The notes under the pieces were generated by a model. The model saw only the letters and a list, made by a program, of their open reading frames with translations. It had not been told where the DNA came from and made no database searches. A DNA stretch of 51,541 bases. It comes from Bacteroidales bacterium. GTDB lineage: Bacteria; Bacteroidota; Bacteroidia; Bacteroidales; UBA7960. Where the stretch lies: positions 1-51,541 of the forward strand of contig PWZB01000134.1 in NCBI GenBank assembly GCA_003567625.1. The letters run 5' to 3'. Shown here in pieces: positions 7,853 to 18,892 of this stretch. The position numbers and the translations under genes are program-made. Numbering within the stretch: position 1 is the first letter of the stretch; each line of letters opens with the position of its first letter.

Positions 7853-10021
7853 TTAAATAGTTTCATTTAGTGGTAATAAAAAAGTAAATACCGATCCTTT
7901 TCCTTCTTTGCTTTCAAAATAGATTTTTCCTTTTTGTTTTTCAACAAATTCTTTACATAACAGCAGTCCGATACCACTGCCTTTTTCGTCATGCGTTCCG
8001 AATGTGCTAAGCAATGAATCAGTGCAAAACAACTTTTCCTGATTTTCTTCACTGATGCCTATCCCGTTATCTTTGACCGAAACGTATACATTATTATTGT
8101 CGGTTTTGTAGAAAAGTTGGATTTTACCTTTATTGTTTGTGAATTTAATTGCATTGGAAAGCAGGTTTCTTACTACAGTATCGGTCATGTTTTGGTCAGC
8201 CCATACAATTAAATTGGAATTAAGCCGGTTTTCAATTGATATTTCTTTTTCCTTGGCTTTTGAAAGAAACAACTTTACATTTTCATTTACAATTTCGGTC
8301 ATATCAACATATTGTGGGTTATATTTGATTTTGCCGAAATGTGAGCGTGACCATTGCAGCAAATTTTCAAGCAGGTCATTAATATTAACAACTGTTTTAT
8401 CAAGCTCTAATGCAAGCTCTTGCAGATCTTCCTTGCTAAGGGATTCAATATCTCTTTTTAACATTCTTGAAAAACTGACTATTGATGCAAAGGGGTTACG
8501 CAAATCATGCGAAATAATTGAAAACAGTTTGTCTTTTGTTACATTTACTTCAATAAGATGCTTCTCTGATTCAATTAATTTTTGATTGGTTTGATGCAGC
8601 TTTTGGTTAAGATCATCAACTTTATTTTTTTGTTCAAGCAGAACTTTATTAAGATTGATAAGTTCGTTATTGCTTTTGGTTATTTCATCTTTCTGTTTTT
8701 TAAGCAGTTTATTGGTTTTGTTTATCACAAGGTAACGGTTATAAAGCAAAAACAGCAGTATAATAACAACTATTACAGCTGCAAAGAGAAAGTTTTTCAG
8801 TAATCTTTGTTTTTCGTAATTCAAAGCATTAATATGACTGGCTTTTCTATATAGTTCAACCTCCCTTTCTTTTTTATCACTATCAAACAACATTTGAAAT
8901 TGCCATATTCTTTGCATGCTTTCTTCACTGTATATACTATCTTTAATATTCAAATATTTTTGTTGAAAATCGTATGCCCTGGAATAATTATTTTTTTTCG
9001 CATATAATTTAGCCAGGTTATCATAATTTTCGGTTATGACGCGTGAAAGACCGATCTTTTGAGCCAAATGGAGGCTATTCTTAAAACATTCTTCAGCTTT
9101 TGACAAATCATTTATGCCCATGTATGTTTGTCCGAGATAGTTAATAGTTTGCGAAACGCCGCCTTGATCATTGACTTTTTCATATAATTTCAAAGCTGTA
9201 TGTAAATGGCCTAATGCTTCATTATAATCCTGACGCAAAAAGTAAAGATATCCGATGTGGCTTGTAGTTACTGCTTCTTCCCTTGTATCGCCTATATTTT
9301 TGCGTATTTCCAAAGCTTTTCGAAAATATTCAATAGCTTTTTCATATTGTTCTCGCTTCTGGTTAACGATGCCTAAATTATTAAAAGAAAAAGCCATTCC
9401 TTTTTTATCATTCAATTCTTCTTTTATTTCCAAGGAAAAATTGTGGTAATACTCTGATAAATCATAATTTTGCCTGTTCTGGTGAACTATGCCAATATTA
9501 TTCAATGTTGGCGCCATGCCTGCCTTATAATCTTCATTTTCAAATATTCTAAAAGCTTCAAAAAAATATTCAAGTGCCTTATCATAATGACTTTTATAAC
9601 TGTATATAAGTCCTATATTTGTCATTGTAGTGGCAGTTCCTATTTTATTACTATTTTTTTCATGAATATGTTTTGCTTCAAGAAGGTGATCCATAGCACT
9701 GCCAAGCTCGCATAGTTGCCAATATACTACACCTAATATATTCAAACCATTTGCAGTTTGATTATCTAGTTGTAAATTTTTTGCCATATTAATGGCATTT
9801 TTACCGTAATAAAAGGCAGCTTCAGGGTCTTTTGACTTCAGGGCTGAACACAATTCTATCATTGTGTTTATACGTACAGTGTCGTGTAATTGTGCTGATT
9901 CCAGTAAAGCTTTAAGGCTTTCAATTTGCATATTTTTGCTATCAGCAGCAAGTGATGAGTTTGAGAGTAATGCTGTAAAGGCAATATAAAAAACCATTAC
10001 GCGATAAATAACTTTTGACAT
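7853..10021 (-). CDS. TPR-containing membrane sensor histidine kinase
   Basis: This 722-residue protein has a signal peptide (about residues 8-25), a periplasmic region of about seven tetratricopeptide repeats (roughly 60-370; recurrent GxAxxxNNIGxxxxxxxxYxxALEY pattern), one membrane helix near 405-425, a coiled coil (about 430-495), and a cytoplasmic kinase. The phospho-acceptor is H505 in the H-box ISHDLRNP. The N-box (NLLSNAIKFTN), G1 (DNGIGIS) and G2 (GSGIGLLLCKEF) follow. Such TPR kinases are frequent in Bacteroidota, but their ligands are mostly unknown. No response regulator gene is adjacent, so its partner must be elsewhere. It is flanked by the tRNA and by a 620-bp gap upstream. Confidence 0.9.
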   Translation of the reverse strand: MSKVIYRVMVFYIAFTALLSNSSLAADSKNMQIESLKALLESAQLHDTVRINTMIELCSALKSKDPEAAFYYGKNAINMAKNLQLDNQTANGLNILGVVYWQLCELGSAMDHLLEAKHIHEKNSNKIGTATTMTNIGLIYSYKSHYDKALEYFFEAFRIFENEDYKAGMAPTLNNIGIVHQNRQNYDLSEYYHNFSLEIKEELNDKKGMAFSFNNLGIVNQKREQYEKAIEYFRKALEIRKNIGDTREEAVTTSHIGYLYFLRQDYNEALGHLHTALKLYEKVNDQGGVSQTINYLGQTYMGINDLSKAEECFKNSLHLAQKIGLSRVITENYDNLAKLYAKKNNYSRAYDFQQKYLNIKDSIYSEESMQRIWQFQMLFDSDKKEREVELYRKASHINALNYEKQRLLKNFLFAAVIVVIILLFLLYNRYLVINKTNKLLKKQKDEITKSNNELINLNKVLLEQKNKVDDLNQKLHQTNQKLIESEKHLIEVNVTKDKLFSIISHDLRNPFASIVSFSRMLKRDIESLSKEDLQELALELDKTVVNINDLLENLLQWSRSHFGKIKYNPQYVDMTEIVNENVKLFLSKAKEKEISIENRLNSNLIVWADQNMTDTVVRNLLSNAIKFTNNKGKIQLFYKTDNNNVYVSVKDNGIGISEENQEKLFCTDSLLSTFGTHDEKGSGIGLLLCKEFVEKQKGKIYFESKEGKGSVFTFLLPLNETI

Positions 10022-10350
10022 AAGTTACAGGATATATCCAATATTTTTAATATTACTTATTGAGCCCACTCTGAAAACTATTTTTCCCGGTAACAATATT
10101 TTTGGACTTTTTATAGTGGATTCAATTATTATAATTTTAAGGACAAAACCAGTTAAAAACAAGATAATCATTTAAAAAAACCCTCCAGAATACACAAATA
10201 TAACATTATAATACGATAATACGAAAAAAGTTTTTTATGTTTAGATATTTTTTGCTTTTTATTTTAAAATTAATTGTTTTATAGAATATTTATTGATTAC
10301 CAGGTGAAACCAATATTTATTAAAAATACAAAAATTACCTTGAAAAAGTC

Positions 10351-10368
10351 TGTAACCTGGGGGTTACA
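10351..10368. promoter_or_regulatory. Perfect palindrome TGTAACC-tggg-GGTTACA, possible operator
   Basis: Two 7-bp arms are separated by 4 bp, standing out in AT-rich DNA about 330 bp upstream of the histidine kinase start. This spacing suits a dimeric regulator. No run of T follows on either strand, so a terminator is less likely. The binder is unknown. Confidence 0.35.
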
Positions 10369-10571
10369 TCAAATCTTAAAGAACAATAGCATTTATAACA
10401 AAATAATAATATATTTTAATAATTACATTATACAATAAGGTATTTAAGAAATATGCATACATTTATTAATGTCAAATTTTACGGTATTTTTCTGTAAATG
10501 GCAGAGCAATTAATGTTATGTTTTATTATTTTATACATATTCACATTTTTTTTGTGATCATAATAACGAAT

Positions 10572-10605
10572 AAGCCGGTGATCACCCACCAGGGATTACC
10601 GGTTT
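10572..10605 (-). terminator. Hairpin downstream of eno, possible end of the ribosomal block
   Basis: AAGCCGGTGATC (10572-10583) pairs with GATTACCGGTTT (10594-10605) with one G-U pair, giving a 12-bp stem and a 10-base loop 36 bp past the eno stop. The downstream bases on the minus strand are T-rich but not a clean U-tract, so its efficiency is uncertain. Confidence 0.5.
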
Positions 10606-10641
10606 GTTGTATAGTTTCGATTCCAAATTCGTAAATTTTTG

Positions 10642-11949
<1,308 letters not shown>

Positions 11950-12014
11950 TTAAACACCTTTTATATTGGATATAAACAATAAGATGATAATAAAGAAAAT
12001 TTTACCTCACAATA

Positions 12015-12941
12015 TTATTGCTTATTATCATCATTACCTGATTGTTGATCATCTTTTTTATTTTCAGGCTTTATATGCTTTTTACTTTCTGCCTGCTTTG
12101 TATTTTGTTGAGACTTGGTGTTTTTTTCAGAGGGTTTATCGTCTTCCTTTTTAGTATCCTTGTTTTTTGCCTGGGTTTTTTCGGGCCTTATTTCGGGTTT
12201 AGTTTCATCTTTTGCTTGGGCCTTGGTATCATCCTTTTTTTCAGGCTTGGTTTTATTTTCAGCCTGCGTTTTTTTACTATCTTCTTGAGTTTGCTTGTCA
12301 ACTTGTTTGGATTCTTCTTCTGATCCGTCTTGTTTTTTAACAGGTTGTTTTTTGGTCTTATCAGTTACATCAGATTTTTTTTCAGGTTTTTTTGTTGGTT
12401 CAGCTTGGCTGTCAGTGCTATCTACGGGTTTATCAGTTTTAACTTCTTTTCCGGCCGGTGCTGTGGTTTGATCTGTTTGAGTATCCTGAATTTCTGCTTT
12501 TGTTGTTGTTTTCTTTTTACCACCTCTGCGGCTTCTGCGAGTACGTTTTTGAGTTTCTTCCTCAGGAGTTGCCAGCATGTTCTCATTATAGTCAACAAGT
12601 TCTATAAAACACATCTCTGCGCCATCACCTTTTCTGAACCCTGTTTTTAAAATCCTGGTATATCCTCCCGGACGATCAATAATTTTTTTAGACACTTCTC
12701 TGAACAGCTCATTTATTGCTTCTTTATTTTGGATGTATCTGAATACGGTTCTGCGGGAGTGTGTAGAATCGTTCTTAGATTTAGTAATTAAAGGCTCTAC
12801 AAATGATCTGAGTGCTTTTGCTTTAGCAAGTGTAGTATTTATTCTTTTATGTATAATAAGCTGCGATGCTATATTCGAGAGCATGGCTTTACGATGTGAT
12901 GCTGTACGCCCCAATTGGTTGAAGTTCTTTCTATGTCTCAT
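12015..12941 (-). CDS. rplQ: Large ribosomal subunit protein bL17 with a 186-residue charged C-terminal extension
   Basis: Residues 1-122 are a complete L17 ([21 protein letters not shown] start, [15 protein letters not shown] motif), a protein that lines the exit-tunnel side of the 50S subunit. The remaining 186 residues begin with a basic [12 protein letters not shown] patch. They then become a low-complexity Lys/Glu/Asp/Gln/Thr sequence with recurring KPEKK, KTQA and DETKPE-like elements, no hydrophobic core and no cysteine. The frame is open throughout and ends in a single stop, so this is not a read-through artefact of one shift. Typical L17 is 115-160 residues. It is 5 bp after rpoA and 80 bp before eno. 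Confidence 0.95.
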   Translation of the reverse strand: MRHRKNFNQLGRTASHRKAMLSNIASQLIIHKRINTTLAKAKALRSFVEPLITKSKNDSTHSRRTVFRYIQNKEAINELFREVSKKIIDRPGGYTRILKTGFRKGDGAEMCFIELVDYNENMLATPEEETQKRTRRSRRGGKKKTTTKAEIQDTQTDQTTAPAGKEVKTDKPVDSTDSQAEPTKKPEKKSDVTDKTKKQPVKKQDGSEEESKQVDKQTQEDSKKTQAENKTKPEKKDDTKAQAKDETKPEIRPEKTQAKNKDTKKEDDKPSEKNTKSQQNTKQAESKKHIKPENKKDDQQSGNDDNKQ

Positions 12942-12946
12942 CTCAA

Positions 12947-13939
12947 TTAATCCTTATCTAATTTATACTTTGAAACGTTCATTCCGAAACTGAGGTTTTT
13001 GGTTTTGAGCAATTCCTCCAGTTCGGTAAGTGATTTTTTTCCAAAATTGCGGAATTTTAGCAAATCATGCCTGTTAAGAGTTACCAGGTCTCCTAAAGTT
13101 TCTATATCTGCTGCTTTCAGGCAATTAAGTGCTCTGACTGAAAGGTCAAGGTCAACAAGTTTGGTTTTAAGTAATTGTCTCATGTGTAATGAAGATTCAT
13201 CGAACTCTTCGCTGGCTGACTTTTCTTCAGTATCAAGTGTAATCTTTTCATCAGAGAACAGCATAAAGTGATAAATAAGAATTTTAGCAGCCTCTTTTAA
13301 AGCATCTTTAGGGTTTATTGAGCCATCGGTCAAAATTTCCAATACCAGTTTTTCATAATCTGTTTTTTGTTCAACGCGATAATTTTCTATCTGGAAATTG
13401 ACATTTTTTATTGGAGTAAAAATTGAATCCATAGGTATTTGACCTATCACGGGATCAAGGCCCGTGTTTTCTTCGGCCGGAACATATCCTCTTCCTTTTT
13501 CTATGTTGATTTCCATATCAAGATTTACCGAAGGCTCCATGTTGCATATAACTACTTCAGGATTAAGCACCTGAAAATTTAACAGCGAATTATTAATATC
13601 GCCGGCTTTAAAAATTTCCTTTCCCGAGATACTAATATTTACTTTCTCACTGTTTTCTTCTTCTACTTGTTTTTTGAATCGTATTTTTTTAAGATTCAGA
13701 ATAATTTCTGTAACATCTTCAACGACTCCTTTGATGGTTGAGAATTCATGTTCGATGCCCTCTATTTTTACGGAAGTAATAGTAAACCCTTCCAGTGAGG
13801 AGAGCAAGATTCGTCTTAGTGCATTTCCTATAGTTATTCCATAGCCTGGTTCCAATGGTCTGAATTCAAATTTTCCAAAAGTTCCATTGGATTCAAGCAT
13901 TATAACTTTATCGGGTTTTTGAAAAGCTAGTATTGCCAT
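12947..13939 (-). CDS. rpoA: RNA polymerase alpha subunit
   Basis: This 330-residue protein dimerises to start RNA polymerase assembly and contacts upstream promoter DNA and activators. The N-terminal domain (to about 230) includes [22 protein letters not shown], the dimerisation/assembly motif. The C-terminal domain (about 255-320) has the helix-hairpin-helix region [40 protein letters not shown]. The linker is acidic. It sits between rpsD (28 bp) and rplQ (5 bp) in the alpha-operon order. ATG start; length as usual. Confidence 0.98.
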   Translation of the reverse strand: MAILAFQKPDKVIMLESNGTFGKFEFRPLEPGYGITIGNALRRILLSSLEGFTITSVKIEGIEHEFSTIKGVVEDVTEIILNLKKIRFKKQVEEENSEKVNISISGKEIFKAGDINNSLLNFQVLNPEVVICNMEPSVNLDMEINIEKGRGYVPAEENTGLDPVIGQIPMDSIFTPIKNVNFQIENYRVEQKTDYEKLVLEILTDGSINPKDALKEAAKILIYHFMLFSDEKITLDTEEKSASEEFDESSLHMRQLLKTKLVDLDLSVRALNCLKAADIETLGDLVTLNRHDLLKFRNFGKKSLTELEELLKTKNLSFGMNVSKYKLDKD

Positions 13940-13967
13940 TTATTAAAAAAGTTTTTTATCGTTATTA

Positions 13968-14573
13968 CTACTTGGAATAAAGCTCTACTATAAGTTGTTC
14001 TTTAATATTTTCCGGAATTTGTTCTCTTTCAGGTAGATTCATAAACTTTCCTGAGAGAGATGTTTCGTCCCATTCCAGCCATGGATAAGCAGCGGATCGG
14101 GAAGATAATGATTTATTGATTATTTCAAGGCTTTTAGATTTTTCACGAACGCCAATTATGTCGCCCGGGCTAACTGTATAAGAAGGGATGTTGGTAATTT
14201 CCTCATTTACAGTTATATGTCTGTGCGAAACAAGTTGTCTTGCAGATTGTCTTGTGGGGGCTATACCAAGGCGAAACACGACGTTATCAAGGCGGGCTTC
14301 AAGCATTTGAAGCAAAATTTCACCGGTAATGCCTTTTCTTCGGGATGCTTTTTTAAAAAGATTGGAAAATTGTCTTTCCAGCAGTCCGTAAGTATATTTA
14401 GCCTTTTGTTTTTCCTGAAGCTGTGTAGCATATTCGGATAGTTTTCTGCGCTTTTTTGCACCGCCATGCATACCGGGCGGATATTTTTTCTTTTCAAAAG
14501 CTTTATCGGCGCCAAAAATCGGTTCGCCAAACTTGCGTGCAATTTTTGATTTTGGACCTAAATATCTTGCCAT
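13968..14573 (-). CDS. rpsD: Small ribosomal subunit protein uS4
   Basis: This 201-residue primary 16S-binding protein nucleates 30S body assembly and helps decoding fidelity. It has an S4 RNA-binding domain at about 93-155 ([34 protein letters not shown]). The N-terminus lacks the four zinc-binding cysteines seen in some S4 proteins (zinc-free form). It lies 33 bp after rpsK and 28 bp before rpoA. In E. coli S4 represses this operon at the rpsM leader; whether that holds here is not visible. Confidence 0.97.
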   Translation of the reverse strand: MARYLGPKSKIARKFGEPIFGADKAFEKKKYPPGMHGGAKKRRKLSEYATQLQEKQKAKYTYGLLERQFSNLFKKASRRKGITGEILLQMLEARLDNVVFRLGIAPTRQSARQLVSHRHITVNEEITNIPSYTVSPGDIIGVREKSKSLEIINKSLSSRSAAYPWLEWDETSLSGKFMNLPEREQIPENIKEQLIVELYSK

Positions 14574-14606
14574 AGTTATATTCTGATTTTATATTTTTTT
14601 AAAATA

Positions 14607-15005
14607 TTACACACGTCTTCTTTTAGGTGGTCTGCAACCATTATGTGGTAATGGTGTTACATCTGTTATTTCTGATATTTCCAGGCCTGCTATGTGCAAT
14701 GAACGAATTGCCGATTCCCTGCCTGTGCCGGGCCCTTTAACAAACACCTTAATTTTACGTAAACCTGCATCAAATGCTGTTTTAGCAGCATCCATAGCAG
14801 CAAGTTGCCCCGCATAGGGAGTATTCTTTTTTGAACCCTTGAAACCCATCTTGCCGGCCGATGACCATGAGATGACTTCGCCGGAGTTGTTGGTAATAGT
14901 AACATTGATGTTATTAAAAGATGCAAAGACATGTGCCTGTCCAACAGGATCTACTTTAACAACTCTTCTCTTTGAAGATTTTCCGCTTTTAGTCGTTTTT
15001 GCCAT
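14607..15005 (-). CDS. rpsK: Small ribosomal subunit protein uS11
   Basis: This 132-residue 30S platform protein contacts 16S rRNA near the mRNA exit. It is identified by [41 protein letters not shown] and by the C-terminal [12 protein letters not shown], which is nearly invariant in the family. It lies 77 bp after rpsM, an unusually long gap for this block but without a clear hairpin, and 33 bp before rpsD. Length is normal. Confidence 0.97.
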   Translation of the reverse strand: MAKTTKSGKSSKRRVVKVDPVGQAHVFASFNNINVTITNNSGEVISWSSAGKMGFKGSKKNTPYAGQLAAMDAAKTAFDAGLRKIKVFVKGPGTGRESAIRSLHIAGLEISEITDVTPLPHNGCRPPKRRRV

Positions 15006-15082
15006 AAATTCAATAATTTCTAATGATCATGATACCAAAAGTATTAGTCATTGTATTTTATATATTCTTATTATATCAATTG

Positions 15083-15460
15083 TTATTTGGTTGCTTTTTT
15101 CTTGTTAGCTACAGTTTTTTTCTTTCCTTTCCGGGTTCGTGCGTTATTCTTAGTCTTTTGTCCATTTACCGGCAAACCTATACGATGCCGGATGCCACGG
15201 TAACTGCCAATGTCCATAAGACGCTTTATGTTCATCTGAACGTCAGAACGTAAAGTACCTTCAACACGGAATTCGTCGTTAATAACATTTCTGATAGCAG
15301 TGATCTGCTTATCATCCCAGTCCTGAACTTTAATATTCTCATCTACATTGGTTTTTTCCAAAATTTTTCTGGCTTGTGACCTTCCAATACCGTAAATGTA
15401 AGTTAAGCTTATAATACCTCGTTTATTCTTAGGTAAATCTACGCCTGCTATACGTGCCAT
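15083..15460 (-). CDS. rpsM: Small ribosomal subunit protein uS13
   Basis: This 125-residue 30S head protein bridges to the 50S subunit (through L5) and touches P-site tRNA with its basic tail. The N-terminal [15 protein letters not shown] and the helix-two-turn-helix [14 protein letters not shown] are intact. [28 protein letters not shown] forms the C-terminal signature and Lys-rich extension. It lies 37 bp after rpmJ. The order rpmJ-rpsM-rpsK-rpsD-rpoA is the classical alpha-operon order. Confidence 0.97.
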   Translation of the reverse strand: MARIAGVDLPKNKRGIISLTYIYGIGRSQARKILEKTNVDENIKVQDWDDKQITAIRNVINDEFRVEGTLRSDVQMNIKRLMDIGSYRGIRHRIGLPVNGQKTKNNARTRKGKKKTVANKKKATK

Positions 15461-15497
15461 TTTTTTTTATTTTATCGTTTATAGATATTTTTTAAAA

Positions 15498-15614
15498 TCA
15501 GCCTTGTCTTTGTTTATACTTGGGGTTTTTCTTGTTGATCAAATATAAACGCCCTTTTCTTCTAACAATCTTACACTCAGAACTCCTCTTTTTTATTGAT
15601 GCCTTTACTTTCAT
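15498..15614 (-). CDS. rpmJ: Large ribosomal subunit protein bL36, zinc-free form
   Basis: The frame encodes 38 residues from ATG at 15612-15614 to TGA at 15498-15500, starting [17 protein letters not shown] and ending NPKYKQRQG, the usual L36 end. Of the four zinc ligands of the ribbon form (C11, C14, C27, H32), only C14 remains; the others are S, N and K. This is therefore the zinc-independent type. It is too short for most length cut-offs. Its position between infA (57 bp upstream) and rpsM (37 bp downstream) is canonical. Confidence 0.95.
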   Translation of the reverse strand: MKVKASIKKRSSECKIVRRKGRLYLINKKNPKYKQRQG

Positions 15615-15671
15615 TTTTATTGTTTTTCTTATCTGACCAAACAGATCATTCTCTTAGTTTATAAAATTATA

Positions 15672-15890
15672 TTATTTATAACGAAAGGTAATTCTGCCTT
15701 TTGTAAGGTCATAGGGAGACATTTCCACTTTTACCTTATCACCTGGCAAAATTTTAATATAATGCATTCTCATCTTTCCTGAAATATGAGCAGTTATCAC
15801 ATGCCCGTTTTCAAGTTCAACCCTGAACATAGCATTCCCCAATGATTCAATTACTGTACCGTCTTGCTCTATTGATGGTTGTTTTGCCAT
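15672..15890 (-). CDS. infA: Translation initiation factor IF-1
   Basis: This 72-residue single S1/OB-fold protein binds the 30S A site during initiation and supports IF-2 and IF-3. It starts [30 protein letters not shown] and carries the [35 protein letters not shown] block, both diagnostic. It lies 15 bp after map and 57 bp before rpmJ. Length is exactly that expected. Confidence 0.97.
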   Translation of the reverse strand: MAKQPSIEQDGTVIESLGNAMFRVELENGHVITAHISGKMRMHYIKILPGDKVKVEMSPYDLTKGRITFRYK

Positions 15891-15905
15891 AAATATTATG
15901 TACTG

Positions 15906-16706
15906 CTATTTTAAAATTATCAAGTTGTTAGTATTTTCTTTTAAAGCTTTTTCAATATAATCAAACGTTGATAAGACATCTGCTTTTTTGCCGTTGATAG
16001 CTATTGTGTGTTCATAATGAGCTGACGGTTTTCTGTCAGCTGTTCTTATTGTCCATTTATCTTTTTCCTGTAATACATTTCTTCTCCCCATGTTTATCAT
16101 AGGTTCAATGGCAATAACCAAGCCATTCAGCAACTTTATGCCTTTTCCTTTAGTTCCAAAATTTGGGACTTCGGGGGGTTCGTGCAGGTTTTTTCCAACC
16201 CCGTGCCCCACAAGGTCTCTGATAACAGAATAGCCGCCATTTTCAGCAAGTGTTTGGATTGAAGCGGAAATATCACCGATTGTGTTGCCTTCAACTGCCT
16301 GGCTGATGCCTTCAAATAATGCACGGTATGTTACTTTAAGCAGTTTTTTAACTCTTTGGCCAATATTCCCAACAACAAACGTATATGCAGAGTCACCGTA
16401 ATACCTGTCTTTTAGTACACCGCAATCAATCGAAACAATATCACCGTCAATCAGTTCCCTGTTATTAGGAATTCCATGAACTACAACTTCGTTGAGAGAA
16501 ACACACAATGTTGCAGGAAAACCTTGATATCCCTTGAACCCGGGAGTCGCACCATGATCACGTATAAATGTTTCGGCAATATTGTCCAACTCGATAGTTT
16601 TTATACCGGGCCTGATATGCCTGGCAACTTCTGCCAAAGTTTTTGAAACAAGCAAAGAACTATTTCTGATTAACTCTATTTCTTCTTTAGATTTATAATG
16701 AATCAT
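15906..16706 (-). CDS. map: Type I methionine aminopeptidase
   Basis: This 266-residue cytosolic metallopeptidase removes the initiator methionine from nascent proteins. The metal-ligand set is visible: D in SIDCGVLKDRYYGDSAYTF (two aspartates), H in GHGVGKNLHEPP, E in IAIEPMI and E in YEHTIAI. The substrate-contacting VVHGIPN motif is also present. There is no N-terminal zinc-finger extension, so it is the short bacterial form. It lies 14 bp after secY and 15 bp before infA, coupling N-terminal processing with translocon and initiation factor expression. Confidence 0.97.
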   Translation of the reverse strand: MIHYKSKEEIELIRNSSLLVSKTLAEVARHIRPGIKTIELDNIAETFIRDHGATPGFKGYQGFPATLCVSLNEVVVHGIPNNRELIDGDIVSIDCGVLKDRYYGDSAYTFVVGNIGQRVKKLLKVTYRALFEGISQAVEGNTIGDISASIQTLAENGGYSVIRDLVGHGVGKNLHEPPEVPNFGTKGKGIKLLNGLVIAIEPMINMGRRNVLQEKDKWTIRTADRKPSAHYEHTIAINGKKADVLSTFDYIEKALKENTNNLIILK

Positions 16707-16720
16707 CTGTAAAAATGCTT

Positions 16721-18082
16721 TTATCCTGTCATGCTCATGGCCCTTCTGCCTTTAATTCTACCTGACTTGGTAAGCCCATCATAATGTCGCATTAAAAGAT
16801 GACTTTCAATTTGCTGCAGAGTATCAAGCACAACACCTACCATAATTAATAATGATGTTCCTCCAAAAAATTGTGCAAATTGCCCGGTAACGCCAAATTG
16901 GCTTACAATAGCAGGCATTACTGCAACAAAAGCTAAAAATAATGAACCGGGCAGAGTGATCTTTGACATTATATTATCAATAAATTCTGATGTTCTTTTA
17001 CCGGGTTTTACACCTGGTATAAACCCACCGTTCTTTTTCATATCTTCAGCCATTTGTGTTGGATTGACCGTAATAGCTGTATAAAAATATGTAAATAGAA
17101 TTATCAAAATTGCAAACACAAAATTGTACCAGAAGCCATGAAAGTTTGAAAATACTGCGGCTACACCGGTAAGGGCTTCCGAGTCAGCAAAGCCTACCAG
17201 CGTAATAGGTACGAACATAATAGCTTGTGCAAAGATAATAGGCATAACACCTGCCGCATTGACTTTTAGTGGTATATATTGCCTGACACCACCATACTGT
17301 TTATTCCCGACAACTCTCTTGGCAAACTGCACCGGTATTCTTCTGGTTCCCTGTACCAGTATTATACATAAGACAATTACACACATCAGAACTACTATTT
17401 CAGCCAGAAATACTACCAAGCCTCCTCCCTGTTCTTCCATTCTTGCAATAAATTCTGCAAACAATGCAAATGGCAATTGTGCTATTATACCTATCATTAT
17501 CAGCAGTGAAATTCCATTCCCGATTCCTTTCTCGGTAATTCTTTCACCAAGCCACATGACGAACATGGTACCTGATACAAGGATGATCACCGATGATATC
17601 ATAAAAAATGTTGTAGGTGAGGTTGCCATTGGGTCAAATGGTGAAATTGCTTCCGGTGGCAGCTGGGTAACAAGGTTAGCCAGGTATGCCGGTGCTTGTG
17701 CACCGGTTATTAACACAGTCAGATAACGTGTAATTTGATTAATTTTCTTTCTTCCGCTTTCGCCTTCCTTTTGAAGCTTTTGAAAATAAGGCACGGCAAC
17801 GCTTAAAAGCTGCACAACGATAGATGCACTAATATATGGCATTATGCCTAGAGCAAAAATAGATGCATTGGAAAAAGCACCGCCTGAAAACATATTGAGC
17901 AACCCTAATATTCCTTCCTGGGTTTGTGCCTGCAACTCGGCCAATTGGGAAGGATCCACGCCGGGCAATACAACATAAGACCCCAGACGGTATATCAGAA
18001 TAAAACCAAGAGTGTTGATAATTCTGATGCGAAGGTCCTCAATGCGGTAAATGTTCTTTAATGTCTGTATAAATCGTTTCAT
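16721..18082 (-). CDS. secY: Protein translocase channel subunit SecY
   Basis: This 453-residue inner-membrane protein has ten predicted membrane helices and forms the SecYEG channel. Recognisable parts are the N-terminal RIINTLGFILIYRLGSYVVLPGVD, the plug region GLLNMFSGGAFSNASIFALGIMPYISASI, and the cytosolic loops with GGVRQYIPLKVNAAGVMPIIFAQ and NGGFIPGVKPGKRTSEFID. Its start overlaps the stop of rplO by one base (TAATG), implying translational coupling. map follows after 14 bp. Confidence 0.98.
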   Translation of the reverse strand: MKRFIQTLKNIYRIEDLRIRIINTLGFILIYRLGSYVVLPGVDPSQLAELQAQTQEGILGLLNMFSGGAFSNASIFALGIMPYISASIVVQLLSVAVPYFQKLQKEGESGRKKINQITRYLTVLITGAQAPAYLANLVTQLPPEAISPFDPMATSPTTFFMISSVIILVSGTMFVMWLGERITEKGIGNGISLLIMIGIIAQLPFALFAEFIARMEEQGGGLVVFLAEIVVLMCVIVLCIILVQGTRRIPVQFAKRVVGNKQYGGVRQYIPLKVNAAGVMPIIFAQAIMFVPITLVGFADSEALTGVAAVFSNFHGFWYNFVFAILIILFTYFYTAITVNPTQMAEDMKKNGGFIPGVKPGKRTSEFIDNIMSKITLPGSLFLAFVAVMPAIVSQFGVTGQFAQFFGGTSLLIMVGVVLDTLQQIESHLLMRHYDGLTKSGRIKGRRAMSMTG

Positions 18083-18537
18083 TAGCTTTTTTGAATCTTA
18101 TTTGTTTTACCTCCTTTGGCTTCTATAGCATTAATTGCAGCAGATGAAAAAGAATGGGCTGTGACTTCAAGTTTGGTTTTGAGTTCGCCGCGCCCTAATA
18201 TCTTTATCAAGTCTTTACGTGCCACAATTCCATTTTCATATAAAATACCGGGATTAATTTCTGTGACTCCCTGTTTATCAGCTAAATTTTGCAAAACATC
18301 GAGATTAACGCCAATATATTCAGTACGATTTGGATTTTTAAAGCCATATTTTGGCACTCGCCTGACTAATGGCATTTGCCCGCCTTCATAACCAAATTTT
18401 CTTTTGTAGCCTGACCGGGATTTGGCTCCTTTGTGGCCTTTTGTGGAAGTGCCTCCTCTTCCTGAGCCTTCCCCTCGACCAAGTCTTTTACGCTTTTTTT
18501 TCGTCCCTTTTCCAGGTTTCAAATTGCTTAAATCCAT
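18082..18537 (-). CDS. rplO: Large ribosomal subunit protein uL15
   Basis: This 151-residue late-assembly 50S protein has an extended Gly/Lys-rich N-terminus ([36 protein letters not shown]) threaded into 23S rRNA. A globular C-terminal domain ends in [41 protein letters not shown] is the family signature. It lies 14 bp after rpmD and overlaps secY by one base. Confidence 0.97.
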   Translation of the reverse strand: MDLSNLKPGKGTKKKRKRLGRGEGSGRGGTSTKGHKGAKSRSGYKRKFGYEGGQMPLVRRVPKYGFKNPNRTEYIGVNLDVLQNLADKQGVTEINPGILYENGIVARKDLIKILGRGELKTKLEVTAHSFSSAAINAIEAKGGKTNKIQKS

Positions 18538-18551
18538 CGTATGCTATAGGT

Positions 18552-18761
18552 TTAAATGTTTTTTGTTTTCTTACCTGTTTTTTTTATCTCTTCAACAGCA
18601 ACAAGATGTTTTACCTTTTCAATCATTCCTTCTATCTGTGGCGTAACATTGACGACCACCCGGCGGTTAATTTTTCTTAAACCCAATGCCCGCATGGTTC
18701 TTTTTTGTTTTTCTGGTCTGTCAATAACGCTTCTAATCTGTGTAATTTTATATTTTTTCAT
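18552..18761 (-). CDS. rpmD: Large ribosomal subunit protein uL30
   Basis: This 69-residue small 50S protein reads [33 protein letters not shown], with a C-terminal Lys-rich end that is slightly longer than average. The open frame extends 11 codons further upstream ([11 protein letters not shown]), but homologous proteins begin at the internal ATG at 18761, which I use. The gap to rpsE upstream is 131 bp, longer than usual in the spc cluster. I see no promoter box in it. Confidence 0.94.
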   Translation of the reverse strand: MKKYKITQIRSVIDRPEKQKRTMRALGLRKINRRVVVNVTPQIEGMIEKVKHLVAVEEIKKTGKKTKNI

Positions 18762-18892
18762 TTGTATGTCATTATAAATCCAAGTTTTCTTCAAAGGTTC
18801 AACTTATATGCACGTTTTTTGTTTTATTTTGGTATTTTTCTTTTAAATATCTTAAACCATTATTTTTAAAAACCTGTATTTAAAGTTACCAA

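Larger units (their letters stand above)
10022..10641. other. 620-bp AT-rich gap between enolase and the histidine kinase
   Basis: No gene or known RNA was recognised. It holds the promoter region of the kinase (no canonical box found), a compact palindrome at 10351-10368, and the post-enolase hairpin at 10572-10605. Both are entered separately. Confidence 0.55.

Noticed and set aside
10022..10641. Structured RNA or riboswitch upstream of the kinase
   Set aside because: Only one short palindrome and the post-enolase hairpin are seen; no known RNA pattern was recognised.
12042..12650. Plus-strand open frames opposite rplQ, hydrophobic and Phe-rich
   Set aside because: They are the complement of the Lys/Glu-rich L17 tail; Phe/Leu-rich shadow frames are expected there.
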